In this document: positions 42,639 to 51,711 of the stretch, in pieces
How the letters are laid out: the number at the start of each line of letters is the position of its first letter
How positions within the stretch are numbered: the first letter of the stretch is position 1
Source of the DNA: JAHWKI01 sp035513575
Lineage (GTDB): Bacteria; Gemmatimonadota; Gemmatimonadetes; Longimicrobiales; RSA9
Assembly (NCBI GenBank): GCA_035513575.1
Contig: DATKBW010000121.1
Location: 1-64,000 of the forward strand
DNA: 64,000 nt
Direction of reading: 5' to 3'
Position numbers and translations under genes: made by a program
The notes under the pieces: generated by a model
Database searches by the model: none
Seen by the model: only the letters and a program-made list of their open reading frames with translations
Told to the model about the DNA's origin: nothing

Positions 42639-43931
42639 TCACGGCAGGATCTTGGCGACTGTCGACGCGATGTGGACCAACCGCGACGATTCCCGGCCGT
42701 GGATGGCGCCGTCCGCCAGGGCGGTCAGGAACGCGCCCGGGCGGAGCTGGAACGCGGGGACCTCGACCCAGGCACGGCCGATCTCGGCGAGAGTGTGGGC
42801 GTCGGACCCGGCGCCGACGGGGAGCCCCCGCTCCCGCGCCCAGTCCTGCGCCCGCCGGTTGAGCGCCTGGTCGTGGATGCGGGCGTTGAACCCCTCGACG
42901 ACGTCCACGAGGTCCTCGATCTGCGGCAGGATGCGGCCGCCCCCGCCCTTCCCGCCCGCGAACGGGTGGGGGACGTAGACGAGCCCGCCCTGGTCCCGGA
43001 TCCGCTCGCACGTCTCCCGGGCGGGTGTGCCGCCGGGGATCCACTCGGAGAGGAAGAGGCCGATGACGTCCACGCGCTCGGCCGTCTTCACCTCCTCCCC
43101 CGGGATGACGACATCCGGGTACCGGGCGGCAAGGTCCAGCGCGGCCTCGATGTCGTCGTGGTCGGTGATGCAGATCCGGGCGAGCCCGACGGCGGCGGCG
43201 GCCTGGACGACCGCCTCCCGGTCGCTCCGGCAGTCGAAGGAGCAGTGGGTGTGGATGTGCATGTCCACGCGAACGCGCGCCCCGCTCGCCCCGCGCGCCC
43301 CGCTCGCCCCACTCGCCCCGCTCGCCCCATTTCCCTCCGTGCCCGTGATGGTCCGCCACGCGGCGGTGGCCGTCCGCTCCAGATCGTCGAGCGTACCGAC
43401 GTTGTCGATCACGATATCGGCCCGGCCACGCTTCCCGGCGGCCGGCATCTGGGACGCCAGGAGCCCGCGGATCTCGTCCTCGCCCAGCCCGCGGTCCCGG
43501 CGGAGGCGCGCGGCCCGGACGTTTTCGGGCGCGTCCACGAGGACGAGCAGGTCGAAGTCGTCCTGGAGCCCGACCTCGAAGAGGAGCGGGATGTCGTGGA
43601 CGACCACGGCGGCGCCCGCGTCCCGCAGCCTCGCCTCCTCGACGTCGCGGAGCCTCGCGACCTCCGGGTGGACGATGGACTCCAGGCGCTGGCGGGCCCC
43701 GGGGTCGGCGAAGACGATGCGGCGGAGCGCGTCGCGGTCGAGGGCGCCGGCGGGGGTGATGACCCGATCGCCGAAGGCGGCGCGGACCGCTTCGAGGCCG
43801 GCGGACCCTGGCTCGACGGCCCGGCGGGCGAGGACGTCCGCGTCGATGACGACGGCGCCCAGGCGCTCCCAGACCCGGACCACGGAGGACTTGCCGCTGG
43901 CGACGTTCCCGGTGAGGCCGATCCGCAGCAC
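42639..43931 (-). CDS. coaE: Dephospho-CoA kinase fused to PHP-domain phosphoesterase
   Basis: This 430-residue protein has two enzymes. Residues 1-198 are dephospho-CoA kinase (last step of CoA synthesis) with P-loop GNVASGKSS, IDADVLAR and HDIPLLFEVGL. Residues 202-219 are a Gly-Ala-Ser/Arg linker of six triplets from a 9-bp DNA repeat. Residues 223-430 are a PHP domain with a full metal site: MHIHTHCSFD, ITDHDD, GEEVKT, PHPF and GSDAHT. The PHP substrate is unknown; relatives cut nucleotide or nucleic-acid phosphates. GTG start, 1 bp after the preceding stop. The fusion appears real because no stop intervenes. Confidence 0.85.
   Translation of the reverse strand: MLRIGLTGNVASGKSSVVRVWERLGAVVIDADVLARRAVEPGSAGLEAVRAAFGDRVITPAGALDRDALRRIVFADPGARQRLESIVHPEVARLRDVEEARLRDAGAAVVVHDIPLLFEVGLQDDFDLLVLVDAPENVRAARLRRDRGLGEDEIRGLLASQMPAAGKRGRADIVIDNVGTLDDLERTATAAWRTITGTEGNGASGASGASGARGASGARVRVDMHIHTHCSFDCRSDREAVVQAAAAVGLARICITDHDDIEAALDLAARYPDVVIPGEEVKTAERVDVIGLFLSEWIPGGTPARETCERIRDQGGLVYVPHPFAGGKGGGGRILPQIEDLVDVVEGFNARIHDQALNRRAQDWARERGLPVGAGSDAHTLAEIGRAWVEVPAFQLRPGAFLTALADGAIHGRESSRLVHIASTVAKILP
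43275..43328 (-). repeat. Six 9-bp tandem repeats in coaE-PHP linker
   Basis: Six units of GGGGCGAGC or variant GGGGCGCGC are perfectly in phase with the reading frame and encode the Gly-Ala-Ser/Arg linker. Slippage would add or remove three residues without frameshift, so linker length may vary between strains. Confidence 0.9.
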
Positions 43932-43932
43932 G

Positions 43933-44376
43933 TCAGCGCCCGAGGATGCCGCGGCGCTGGCGGGACTCGAAGCGGACCCCCAGGAGGATGTCGTCCTCGG
44001 TCCCCGGCTCGAGGTCGGCCCCCCACGACCGGAGGTAGATGCTGTCCCGACCGATCTCGATCTGGTACGGGGACCCCCACGCGTCGGTGGCCGTCGAGTC
44101 CTCGGCCGCGCGGAAGACGAAGGCGGGAAGGTCGGCCTGGGTGGGCGGCGGGTACCCGCGGTTGCGCAGCACGATGAGCTGATTGGCGATCTTCGCCATC
44201 TCCGCCCTGGTCTTCATCCGCCGCCAGGGGTTGAACGCGGGGCTGACCGGGCCCTCGAGGTAGCCCCAGACCCACGACCCGAGGGCCCTGTACTTCGGCA
44301 TCGCCCGGGACCGGAGCGGCGGGACCGAGACCGAGAGCAGGAGGATCAGCAGGATGGCGAGGAACAGCCGGATCAT
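43933..44376 (-). CDS. Small anchored protein with GspG-like C-terminal domain
   Basis: The 147-residue protein starts with one membrane helix (IRLFLAILLILLLSV). The C-terminal part, TDAWGSPYQIEIGRD to SWGADLEPGTEDDILL, resembles the calcium-binding C-terminus of type II secretion major pseudopilin GspG (GSDGKPGTDDDI). No prepilin cleavage site precedes it, so it is not a standard pilin. Its start overlaps the stop of the preceding gene by 4 bp. No secretion genes are in the window; function unknown. Confidence 0.7.
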   Translation of the reverse strand: MIRLFLAILLILLLSVSVPPLRSRAMPKYRALGSWVWGYLEGPVSPAFNPWRRMKTRAEMAKIANQLIVLRNRGYPPPTQADLPAFVFRAAEDSTATDAWGSPYQIEIGRDSIYLRSWGADLEPGTEDDILLGVRFESRQRRGILGR

Positions 44377-44669
44377 CGGAGTCTCACGCCGCGGCGCCGC
44401 GTGCGGTGCATGCGGTTGGCCCAGCGGATGTAGCGCTCGAGCTCGCCCGCTGAAGGGAGACGGCCTTCATCGCCGTATGCCGTGTGCATGCGCCAGTCGA
44501 GGTAGTCCCGCGGAGGGACGGGGAGGAACGGGGGACGTCGCCACCACGCCCGGGCCCGGAACCGCCACGCGGCGCCGAGCAGCGCCGCGAGCAGGCCCGG
44601 CCGCAGCGCCGCCCTTCCGAGAATGGTCACCAGCCCGCCGGTTCCGGCCATTGTCCGAAAGATAGACAC
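44373..44669 (-). CDS. Small basic hypothetical protein
   Basis: The 98-residue protein has one hydrophobic segment near the start (LVTILGRAALRPGLLAALLG) and a Trp/Arg-rich end with RRPPFLPVPPRDYLDWR and YIRWANRMHRT. It may be a one-pass membrane protein with a cytoplasmic basic tail. It is first in the operon leading to the coaE-PHP fusion, with a 4-bp overlap to the next gene. No family recognised. Confidence 0.6.
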   Translation of the reverse strand: MSIFRTMAGTGGLVTILGRAALRPGLLAALLGAAWRFRARAWWRRPPFLPVPPRDYLDWRMHTAYGDEGRLPSAGELERYIRWANRMHRTRRRGVRLR

Positions 44670-44765
44670 CCGGCACGCCGCGGTACAGGGATTCGTGGGG
44701 AGCGGTGGCGTCCCGCGGAGCCGCCCGGTTACCTTGTGGGGTCTTGAACTTCAACCCCGAGCGAC

Positions 44766-46961
44766 ATGGCGACCAGGGAATCGAGGGCGAAGAAAGGTGG
44801 CGGGTCCGACGGGAAGAAGGGGTCGTCGAAGCGTTCGCGGGAGTCGTCCGGGAACGGCCGCGTTAAGGCGGACGCGCTGGGGACGGAGACCCTCGTCGGT
44901 CTCTACCGGACCATGTTCGCCGCGCGGCGCACGGACGACCGGGAGATCCAGCTGAAGCGGCAGAACAAGATCTTCTTCCAGATCTCCGGCGCGGGACACG
45001 AGGCGATCCAGGTCGCTATCGCCCACCATCTCCGCCCGGGCAAGGACTGGTTCTACCTCTACTATCGGGACCGCGCCCTCTCGCAGGCGCTGGGGATGAC
45101 GCCCTACGAGCACCTGCTCCAGGCCGTCGGCGCGGAGAGCGACCCGTCGAGCGGCGGGCGGCAGATGCCGAGCCACTGGGGTCACCGCGAGCTCCGCATC
45201 GTGAGCACCTCCTCCCCGACGGGGACGCAGTACCTCCAGGGCGTCGGCACGGCGGAGGGCGCGTGGCGGGCCGGTCAGCTCGAGGACATGCGCGACGCCA
45301 TCGAGGCCTTCGAGGTGGACGAGGTGGTTCTGGTCACCACGGGCGAGGGGCAGACGTCCGAGGGCGAGTTCTGGGAGGCGCTGAACACGGCGACGAACCT
45401 GAAGCTCCCCGTCGTCTTCCTGGTGGAGGACAACGGCTACGCCATCTCGGTCCCGGTGGAGGTGAACACCCCGGGCGGGAAGATCAGCGAGGTCGTGAAA
45501 GGGTTCCCCGGCCTCTACATCGAGGAGGTGGACGGCTGCGACGTCCTGGCGTCCATCGACGCCGCCGGCCGGGCGGTGGACTACTGCCGCCAGCGGAAGG
45601 GCCCGGCGCTGCTCCACGCCCACGTGATCCGCCCGTATTCCCACTCCATGTCCGACGACGAGCGGATGTACCGCACGGCGAAGGAGCGGGAGCGCGACGC
45701 CGTCCGGGATCCGCTGGTGACGTATCGGAAGTGGCTGATCGACGAGGGTCACGCGTCCGAGGAGGAGGTGGCCGCGCTGGAGGCGGAGGTGAACGCCGCG
45801 CTCCAGGAAGCGACCGACCGGGCGCTGGAGCAGCCTCAGCCGGCGCCCGAGACGGCGCTGAAGCACCTGTACTCGGAGGAGGTCGACCCGACATCGTCGG
45901 AGTTCGACACCGAGGGCTCCCCCGCGTTCGAAGGGGACGAGACCACGATGGTGGACCTCCTGAACGCGTGCATGCGGGACGAGATGGCCCGCGACCCGCG
46001 GATCGTCCTGTTCGGCGAGGACGTCGCCGACGCGAGCCGGGAGGACGCGCTGGACGAGTGCAAGGGGAAGGGCGGCGTCTTCAAGGTCACGTGGGGGCTC
46101 CAGCAGAAGTACGGCGGCGTCCGGGTGTTCAACTCGCCGCTGGCCGAGGCCAACATCGTCGGCCGGGCCATTGGCATGGCGGTGCGGGGGCTCAAGCCCG
46201 TCGTGGAGATCCAGTTCTTCGACTACATCTGGCCGGCGTTCATGCAGATCCGCAACGAGCTGGCCACCATGCGCTACCGGAGCGGCGGGAACTGGAAGTC
46301 GCCCGTGGTCATCCGGGTCACGTACGGCGGGTACCTCAAGGGCGGCGCCATCTACCACAGCCAGACGGGCGAGACGCTGTTCACGCACTCGCCGGGGCTG
46401 CGCGTGATCATGCCGTCCAACGCGGTGGACGCGAACGGCCTGCTCCGCACGGCGATCCGGGCCGACGACCCGGTGATCTTCCTGGAGCACAAGCACCTCT
46501 ACCGCCAGGTCTACAACAAGGGCCGCTATCCCGGCCCCGACTTCATGATCCCCTTCGGCAAGGCGAAGGTGGTGCGGGAGGGAGCGGACCTGACGGTGGT
46601 GACGTGCGGCGCGCTGGTGAAGCGGTCGCTCGACGCGGCGCGCATGGCCGAGGACCAGGAGGGCATCAGCGTGGAGGTGATCGACCTCCGCTCGCTGAGC
46701 CCGCTGGACATGGACACGATCGTCGCCAGCGTGAAGAAGACGAACAAGGTGATCGTGGCCTACGAGGACAGCCTGAGCTGGGGGATCGGCAGCGAGATCG
46801 CCGCCCGCGTCGCCGACGAGACCTTCGAGTGGCTGGACGGGCCGGTGAAGCGGGTGGCCAGCCTCGACACGTGGGTGGCCTACGCGCCGCAGCTCGAGGC
46901 GGCCATCCTCCCGGACGTCGAGGATGTGCTGAAGGCGGTGAGGGAGCTGGCGGCGTACTAG
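44766..46961 (+). CDS. 2-oxoisovalerate dehydrogenase E1, alpha-beta fusion
   Basis: This thiamine-diphosphate enzyme is the decarboxylase component of the branched-chain 2-oxoacid dehydrogenase complex. The 731-residue protein joins alpha (about 40-370) and beta (about 400-731) subunits. The TPP motif is at 193-223 (GEGQTSEGEFWEALN to EDNG). The beta half has LFGEDVAD and VEIQFFDYIWPA. The first 35 residues are Lys/Ser-rich, likely disordered. E2 and E3 genes are not adjacent. The products go to branched-chain fatty acids or energy. Confidence 0.9.
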   Translation: MATRESRAKKGGGSDGKKGSSKRSRESSGNGRVKADALGTETLVGLYRTMFAARRTDDREIQLKRQNKIFFQISGAGHEAIQVAIAHHLRPGKDWFYLYYRDRALSQALGMTPYEHLLQAVGAESDPSSGGRQMPSHWGHRELRIVSTSSPTGTQYLQGVGTAEGAWRAGQLEDMRDAIEAFEVDEVVLVTTGEGQTSEGEFWEALNTATNLKLPVVFLVEDNGYAISVPVEVNTPGGKISEVVKGFPGLYIEEVDGCDVLASIDAAGRAVDYCRQRKGPALLHAHVIRPYSHSMSDDERMYRTAKERERDAVRDPLVTYRKWLIDEGHASEEEVAALEAEVNAALQEATDRALEQPQPAPETALKHLYSEEVDPTSSEFDTEGSPAFEGDETTMVDLLNACMRDEMARDPRIVLFGEDVADASREDALDECKGKGGVFKVTWGLQQKYGGVRVFNSPLAEANIVGRAIGMAVRGLKPVVEIQFFDYIWPAFMQIRNELATMRYRSGGNWKSPVVIRVTYGGYLKGGAIYHSQTGETLFTHSPGLRVIMPSNAVDANGLLRTAIRADDPVIFLEHKHLYRQVYNKGRYPGPDFMIPFGKAKVVREGADLTVVTCGALVKRSLDAARMAEDQEGISVEVIDLRSLSPLDMDTIVASVKKTNKVIVAYEDSLSWGIGSEIAARVADETFEWLDGPVKRVASLDTWVAYAPQLEAAILPDVEDVLKAVRELAAY

Positions 46962-47011
46962 AGGCGGAGGGCGCCTTCGGGGTGTTGAATCTGTCAGAGG
47001 GAGTCGAGGAG

Positions 47012-48181
47012 ATGCGGACATCGAGACTGTGGGTTGCAGCGACGGCGGTCGTGCTCGGACCCGCCTGCGCGTCGGCGCAGGACGCGGCGGTGCAGCGCTC
47101 CGCGGACCACGCGTTCCGGGTGGTCACCGTGGCCGAGGGTCTGGAGCACCCCTGGTCCATCGCGTTCCTGCCGGGCGGGGACATGCTCGTGACGGAGCGG
47201 CCGGGCCGGCTCCGGATCGTGCGGAACGGGCGGCTGCTGCCGACGCCGGTGGCGGGCGTGCCGGAGGTGTTCGCCCGCGGCCAGGGCGGGCTGCTGGACG
47301 TCGTGCCGCACCCGGATTTCGCCACCAACCGGCTGCTGTACCTGAGCTATTCCAAACCGCTGGGCGGCGATGAGTCCACCACGGCGGTGGTCCGCGGGCG
47401 GTTCGAGGACGACCGGCTGACGGGTGTGGAGGAGATCTTCGCGGCGGACACCCGCGGCCGCGGGCACTACGGCTCCCGCCTCGCCTTCGACGGCCGGGGC
47501 CACCTCTTCATCACCGTGGGCGACCGCCAGGCATCTCCCAGCGGCGACCTGGAGGCCCACCCGGCGCAGGACCTGTCCAACCACCACGGCGTGACCATCC
47601 GCCTGCACGACGATGGCCGGGTCCCCCGCGACAACCCGCTCGTCGGCCGGGAGGGCGCGCGCCCGGAGATCTGGAGCTACGGCCACCGCAACGCCCAGGG
47701 GCTGGCCATCCACCCCGGAACCGGCGACCTGTGGCTCAACGAGCACGGCCCGCAGGGCGGCGACGAGCTCAACCTCATCCTCCCCGGCCGCAACTACGGC
47801 TGGCCGGTCATCGGCCACGGGGTGAACTACCGGAGCGGCTCCGCCATCCACGAGGGCTCGCGGCGGGAAGGGATGGAGCAGCCGGTCCATTTCTGGGTGC
47901 CCTCCATCGCCACGTCCGGGCTCCTGTTCTACACCGGCGACCGGTTCCCCGCCTGGCGCGGGAACGCGTTCGTGGGGGGGCTCGCCGGCGAGCAGCTCGC
48001 CCGGCTCAGCCTCGACGGCCGCCGCGTCACGGACGAGGAGACGCTGCTCCGGGGGCTGCTCGGCCGGATCCGGGACGTGCGGCAGGGGCCCGACGGCTTC
48101 ATCTACCTGGCCATCGACCACCGCGGCGGCGATCTCACGCGGGTGGTGCGGCTGGAGCCGGTGGACGGGACGGGTCGGTAG
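47012..48181 (+). CDS. Secreted PQQ-type sugar dehydrogenase
   Basis: The 389-residue protein has a signal peptide (cleavage after ASA, near residue 22) and the six-blade fold of aldose/sorbosone dehydrogenases: EHPWSIAFLPGGDMLVTERPGRL, GRGHYGSRLAFD, SYGHRNAQGLAIHPGTG, NEHGPQGGDELN and FWVPSIATSG. It should oxidise sugars in the periplasm with PQQ, passing electrons to a carrier. It follows the dehydrogenase E1 gene by 50 bp; cotranscription is uncertain. GAGGAG directly precedes ATG. Confidence 0.88.
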   Translation: MRTSRLWVAATAVVLGPACASAQDAAVQRSADHAFRVVTVAEGLEHPWSIAFLPGGDMLVTERPGRLRIVRNGRLLPTPVAGVPEVFARGQGGLLDVVPHPDFATNRLLYLSYSKPLGGDESTTAVVRGRFEDDRLTGVEEIFAADTRGRGHYGSRLAFDGRGHLFITVGDRQASPSGDLEAHPAQDLSNHHGVTIRLHDDGRVPRDNPLVGREGARPEIWSYGHRNAQGLAIHPGTGDLWLNEHGPQGGDELNLILPGRNYGWPVIGHGVNYRSGSAIHEGSRREGMEQPVHFWVPSIATSGLLFYTGDRFPAWRGNAFVGGLAGEQLARLSLDGRRVTDEETLLRGLLGRIRDVRQGPDGFIYLAIDHRGGDLTRVVRLEPVDGTGR

Positions 48182-48201
48182 GAGGCCTCGCCGGCCCCCC
48201 C

Positions 48202-49455
48202 TTACCCGACCTCGTCCGCGATCAGCGCCACCACCCGATCGATCTCCTCGACCGTGTTGTAGATGTGCGGCGCGAGCCTCATCCAGCCGTAGCCGTACTC
48301 GCTGACGACGCGCGTCCGGACGTTCGCGCGCTCCGCGAGCCGCCGCTGGAGGTCGAGCGCCTCGATGCCATCGACCCGGAAGGACACCATCCCGGCGACG
48401 AGGGTTTCATCGTCCGGGGACGCGATCCGGACGCGGGGGAGCGCGGCGAGGGCGCCGTGGAGTCGCCGGCGGAGGAAGCGGTTCCGTCGCTCGATCCGGC
48501 CGGGTCCGATGGTCCGGTGCAGGCCGACCGCGGCGTCCAGGCCAGCGAGCCTCGACTCGTCCAGGGTGCCCAGGTGGTTGAAGCGGTGGGCGCCCAGGGA
48601 GAGGTCGTCCCAGCCGCCGGAGGCCAGCGTCGGCCAGAGCCGCGTGCGCCACGGCTCCGCCATCCACAGCAGCCCCGTCCCCTGCGCCGCGCCCAGCCAC
48701 TTGTGGGGCGAGGACGCGTAGAAGTCGATGGGGCCGAGAGCGGCGAGGTCCACGCGCATCATTCCGGGCGGGTGCGCGCCGTCCACCACGCAGATGAGCC
48801 CGCGCTCGCGGCAGAGCCCCGCCAGCGCCCGCACCGGCAGGATCGTCCCGTTCGTGAACGTCACGTGTGAAAAGGAGATGACCCGGGTCCGTGACGTGAT
48901 CGCCTCCCGGAACAGCGCCACGATCTCTTCCCCGGAGGTCGCCGGCACCGGCAGCGGCAGCTGCTTCAGCACCAGGCCCCTCCTCGCCGCCAGGAGCTCC
49001 CAGCAGCAGAGGCCGCCGATGTGCTCGTGGTCGGTGGTGAGCACCTCGTCCCCGGCGCCGAGATCGAGGCCGTTCGCCACGAAGCTCATCGCCTCCGTCG
49101 TGTTGCGCGGGAAGACGAGACCCGCCGGGTCGGCGCCGATCAGCGCCCCCACCCGCCCCTTGAGCCCCTCCCAGTCCGCGGCGGGCGGGTAGGTCTCCGC
49201 CGTGCGACGCGTGTGCTCCATCACCGCGGCCACGACGACGCGCGGCTGCGGCCCGAGGGTGGCGGGGTTCAGGAACAGCCGGCCCTCCGGGATCATGAAC
49301 TCGCGCCGGACAAGCGCCCAGAACGGCTCGTCCTCCTGCCACCCGGCGCCCCGCGCCGCGAGCGGCAGCGCCAGGGCCTCCAGGCGCCCCGGCCACGCCG
49401 CGGCCGCCGCGGAAACACCAGCCAGAGCTCCCAGGAAACGTCGGCGGGTCGGCAT
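48202..49455 (-). CDS. Tat-exported class V aminotransferase-like enzyme
   Basis: The 417-residue PLP enzyme belongs to the class V/isopenicillin-N-epimerase-like group. The Schiff-base Lys is in SSPHKWLGAAQGTG, with the pocket VDGAHPPGMM. Unusually, it begins TRRRFLGALAGVSAAAAAW, a twin-arginine signal for folded export. It would act in the periplasm after cofactor loading. Activity could be a Cys desulfurase, epimerase or transaminase; not decided. I start at ATG 49455, where the Tat signal begins. Confidence 0.82.
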   Translation of the reverse strand: MPTRRRFLGALAGVSAAAAAWPGRLEALALPLAARGAGWQEDEPFWALVRREFMIPEGRLFLNPATLGPQPRVVVAAVMEHTRRTAETYPPAADWEGLKGRVGALIGADPAGLVFPRNTTEAMSFVANGLDLGAGDEVLTTDHEHIGGLCCWELLAARRGLVLKQLPLPVPATSGEEIVALFREAITSRTRVISFSHVTFTNGTILPVRALAGLCRERGLICVVDGAHPPGMMRVDLAALGPIDFYASSPHKWLGAAQGTGLLWMAEPWRTRLWPTLASGGWDDLSLGAHRFNHLGTLDESRLAGLDAAVGLHRTIGPGRIERRNRFLRRRLHGALAALPRVRIASPDDETLVAGMVSFRVDGIEALDLQRRLAERANVRTRVVSEYGYGWMRLAPHIYNTVEEIDRVVALIADEVG

Positions 49456-49564
49456 GCCCACAAACAACACCCGCCCCCCCGTTTCCACAACCACCGCCCC
49501 ATTCTGGCGAGCGCAGCGAGCGCTTCCCTGCGCGGCGCAGCCGCGCCCCCTATCTTCCGCCCCC

Positions 49565-50665
49565 ATGCCATCCACGCTCCGCTTCCTGCGCCAGTTCCTG
49601 CGGCCGGCCCCGGGTGCGGTGGTCGAGGAGGAGTCCACCTACCGCCGGGGCGGGGAGACCCTGGAGGCGACGCTGTATCGGCCGGCCTCGTCCTCCGGCC
49701 CGCTCCCCGGCTGGGTCACGCTCCACGGCCTCACCTACCACGGCCGGAAGCACCCGTCCCTGGAGCGGTTCGCCCGCGCCCTGGCGGCATCGGGCGCGGC
49801 CGTCCTGGTCCCGGACCTGCCCGAGTGGCGGCGCCTGGAGGTGGCCCCCGGCCCCACCGTGGAGACCATCAAGGCGGCGGTGCTGGCGCTGGATGGACGT
49901 GGCATCACCGAGCCCGGCCGCATCGGCGTCATGGGCTTCTCCTTCGGCGCGACGCAGGCGCTGATCGCGGCGAGCGACCCGGCCCTCGCCGGGCACCTGG
50001 CCGGTATCGCCGCCTGGGGCGGCTACGCGGATTTCCGCCGCGTCACGCGCTTCATGTTCCTCGGCGAGCACGAGCTGGATGGCGACCGCCACGCCATGGA
50101 GCCGGACCCGTACGGGAGCTGGATCCTCGCCGGCAACTACCTGACGCTGCTGCCCGAGCACGCGGCGGACGGCGCGCTGGCGGAGGCGGTGCACCGGCTG
50201 GCACTGGAGGCGGGGCGCGGCGGGATCATGTCGTGGGACCCCGCCATGGACCCGCTCAAGGCGGAGTTGCCGGGCGCCCTGGACGATCGCCAGCGAGCGG
50301 TGTTCGACCTCGTCGCCCCGCCGACGACGCGGCCCCTGACCGCGGAGGGGAGGGAACGGCTCCGCGCGTTCACGGAGCGGCTGATCGATGCGGCCATCGC
50401 CCGGGAGCCGCTCCTCGACCCGAGTCCCTACTTCCCCCGCGTGCCCGTTCCCGTGTTCCTCGCCCACGGCCGCGGCGACCGGCTCATCCCGTGGACGGAG
50501 ATGGTCCGCATCCGGCGCGCGCTCCCGGCGGGGCGCGTGACGCGCGCGGGGATCACCACCCTGTTCGCGCACTCCTTCGGCGAGCGGCGCTTTCCCACGC
50601 CCGGACTGGTCCTGGAGGGGGTGCGGTTCGTCCGGCTGCTGCGCGCGATGGTCCGGCTGATCTGA
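49565..50665 (+). CDS. Alpha/beta hydrolase family protein
   Basis: The 366-residue protein has the nucleophile elbow GFSFGATQ, a region LVPDLPEWRRLEV before it, and a C-terminal Asp/His site near HGRGDRLIP and FAHSFGE. No signal peptide. It looks like the esterase/dienelactone-hydrolase-like group; substrate not clear. The ATG was chosen where the sequence begins to look coding. It is divergent from the PLP enzyme gene. Confidence 0.75.
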   Translation: MPSTLRFLRQFLRPAPGAVVEEESTYRRGGETLEATLYRPASSSGPLPGWVTLHGLTYHGRKHPSLERFARALAASGAAVLVPDLPEWRRLEVAPGPTVETIKAAVLALDGRGITEPGRIGVMGFSFGATQALIAASDPALAGHLAGIAAWGGYADFRRVTRFMFLGEHELDGDRHAMEPDPYGSWILAGNYLTLLPEHAADGALAEAVHRLALEAGRGGIMSWDPAMDPLKAELPGALDDRQRAVFDLVAPPTTRPLTAEGRERLRAFTERLIDAAIAREPLLDPSPYFPRVPVPVFLAHGRGDRLIPWTEMVRIRRALPAGRVTRAGITTLFAHSFGERRFPTPGLVLEGVRFVRLLRAMVRLI

Positions 50666-50675
50666 GCCCCCCGCC

Positions 50676-51692
50676 TCAGCGCACCACCCGCAGCGACTCC
50701 ACTCCCCCGGCGACGCGACCCAGCAGCCAGTCCGCCATTTCGGGGTCCCCGGCGTCTTCCGCGAACGGACGGTTGCCGTTGAGCCGGATCGCCACCCGCG
50801 CCATGGAGCGGTGTCCGCCGCCCATCCCCTCCTCCTCCGCGAGCGCCTTCGCCAGGTCGCCGGCGCCCGGCCCGCCGCCCACGTGGCGGATGTTGATCGC
50901 GAGCTCGTCGCCCACCAGCCCGGCGGCGGCCGACCAGGCCACGCCCTCGATGGCGAGGCAGAAATCCGCCAGGTTCGGGAGGACGTGGGAGGCGCGGTCG
51001 TCGAGGCGGCCCACGTAGGCGACGGCCACGTCGCCCTGTTTCCGGAGCTCCCCGAGCGCCCGGCCCACCGACCGCAGCGCCCCCTCGGAGAACGACGGTC
51101 GGCCGATCTTCCGGAGCAGCTCCTGGTCCGCCCGGCCCTGCAGGAACGCGTACGCCTCCACGTCCGCGGGTGCGGTGCCCCGGCGGAGCACCTCCGTATC
51201 GGTGCGGATCCCGTAGATGAGCGCCGTTGCGAGGCGCGGCGTGATCCGCTCCTCGTCGCCCACCCGGAGGTACTCCGTCACGATGGTGGCCGCGGCGCCG
51301 TAGTCGGGGCGGATGTCCACGAGGTCGGCGGTGTAGCCGGTGCGGGTCGGGTGGTGGTCGATGACGGCATAGCTGGCCCGGGACTCGACCGGCTCGGGCT
51401 GCGTGTCCACCGCGATGATCCGCTTGAACCCTTTCAGCTCGGGCTCGCTCACCCGCACCACCCGCAACCCGATCAGCTCCGCCATCCGCTGGTTCTCGGG
51501 ACGCGTCACCTCGCCCAGGCTGATGATCGGGCTGTCCTCCTCCTTGCGGTGCAGCAGGATCCGCAGCGCCAGCGCGCTGGCCATGCCGTCCGAGTCCGGG
51601 TCCGGCTGGATCAGGATCGGAACGACCTGCGTCCCGCGGGCGAATGCCCGCAGCTCGTGAACCCGTCTCGCGTTGTCCGACCGTGTGTTCAT
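50676..51692 (-). CDS. DHH-family phosphoesterase
   Basis: The 338-residue protein is a second DHH/DHHA1 enzyme in the window. Motifs: PILIQPDPDSDGMASAL, VDTQPEP, VIDHHPTRTGY and GIRTDTEVLRRG; the DHHA1 part ends EGMGGGHRSMAR. It is likely to cleave phosphodiester bonds in short oligonucleotides or pAp, or cyclic dinucleotides, but differs clearly from the NrnA-like protein at 41.5 kb. It diverges from hemE across a 165-bp region with strong inverted repeats. Confidence 0.83.
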   Translation of the reverse strand: MNTRSDNARRVHELRAFARGTQVVPILIQPDPDSDGMASALALRILLHRKEEDSPIISLGEVTRPENQRMAELIGLRVVRVSEPELKGFKRIIAVDTQPEPVESRASYAVIDHHPTRTGYTADLVDIRPDYGAAATIVTEYLRVGDEERITPRLATALIYGIRTDTEVLRRGTAPADVEAYAFLQGRADQELLRKIGRPSFSEGALRSVGRALGELRKQGDVAVAYVGRLDDRASHVLPNLADFCLAIEGVAWSAAAGLVGDELAINIRHVGGGPGAGDLAKALAEEEGMGGGHRSMARVAIRLNGNRPFAEDAGDPEMADWLLGRVAGGVESLRVVR

Positions 51693-51711
51693 CGCACCCC
51701 GTTGACAGCCC

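Noticed and set aside
44751..47021. A 756-codon open frame opposite the 2-oxoacid dehydrogenase gene
   Set aside because: Arg/His/Leu-rich shadow of a clearly recognisable gene; no domain.
49021..51018. Long plus-strand frame across the PLP enzyme and hydrolase genes
   Set aside because: Out of frame with both genes and without motifs.
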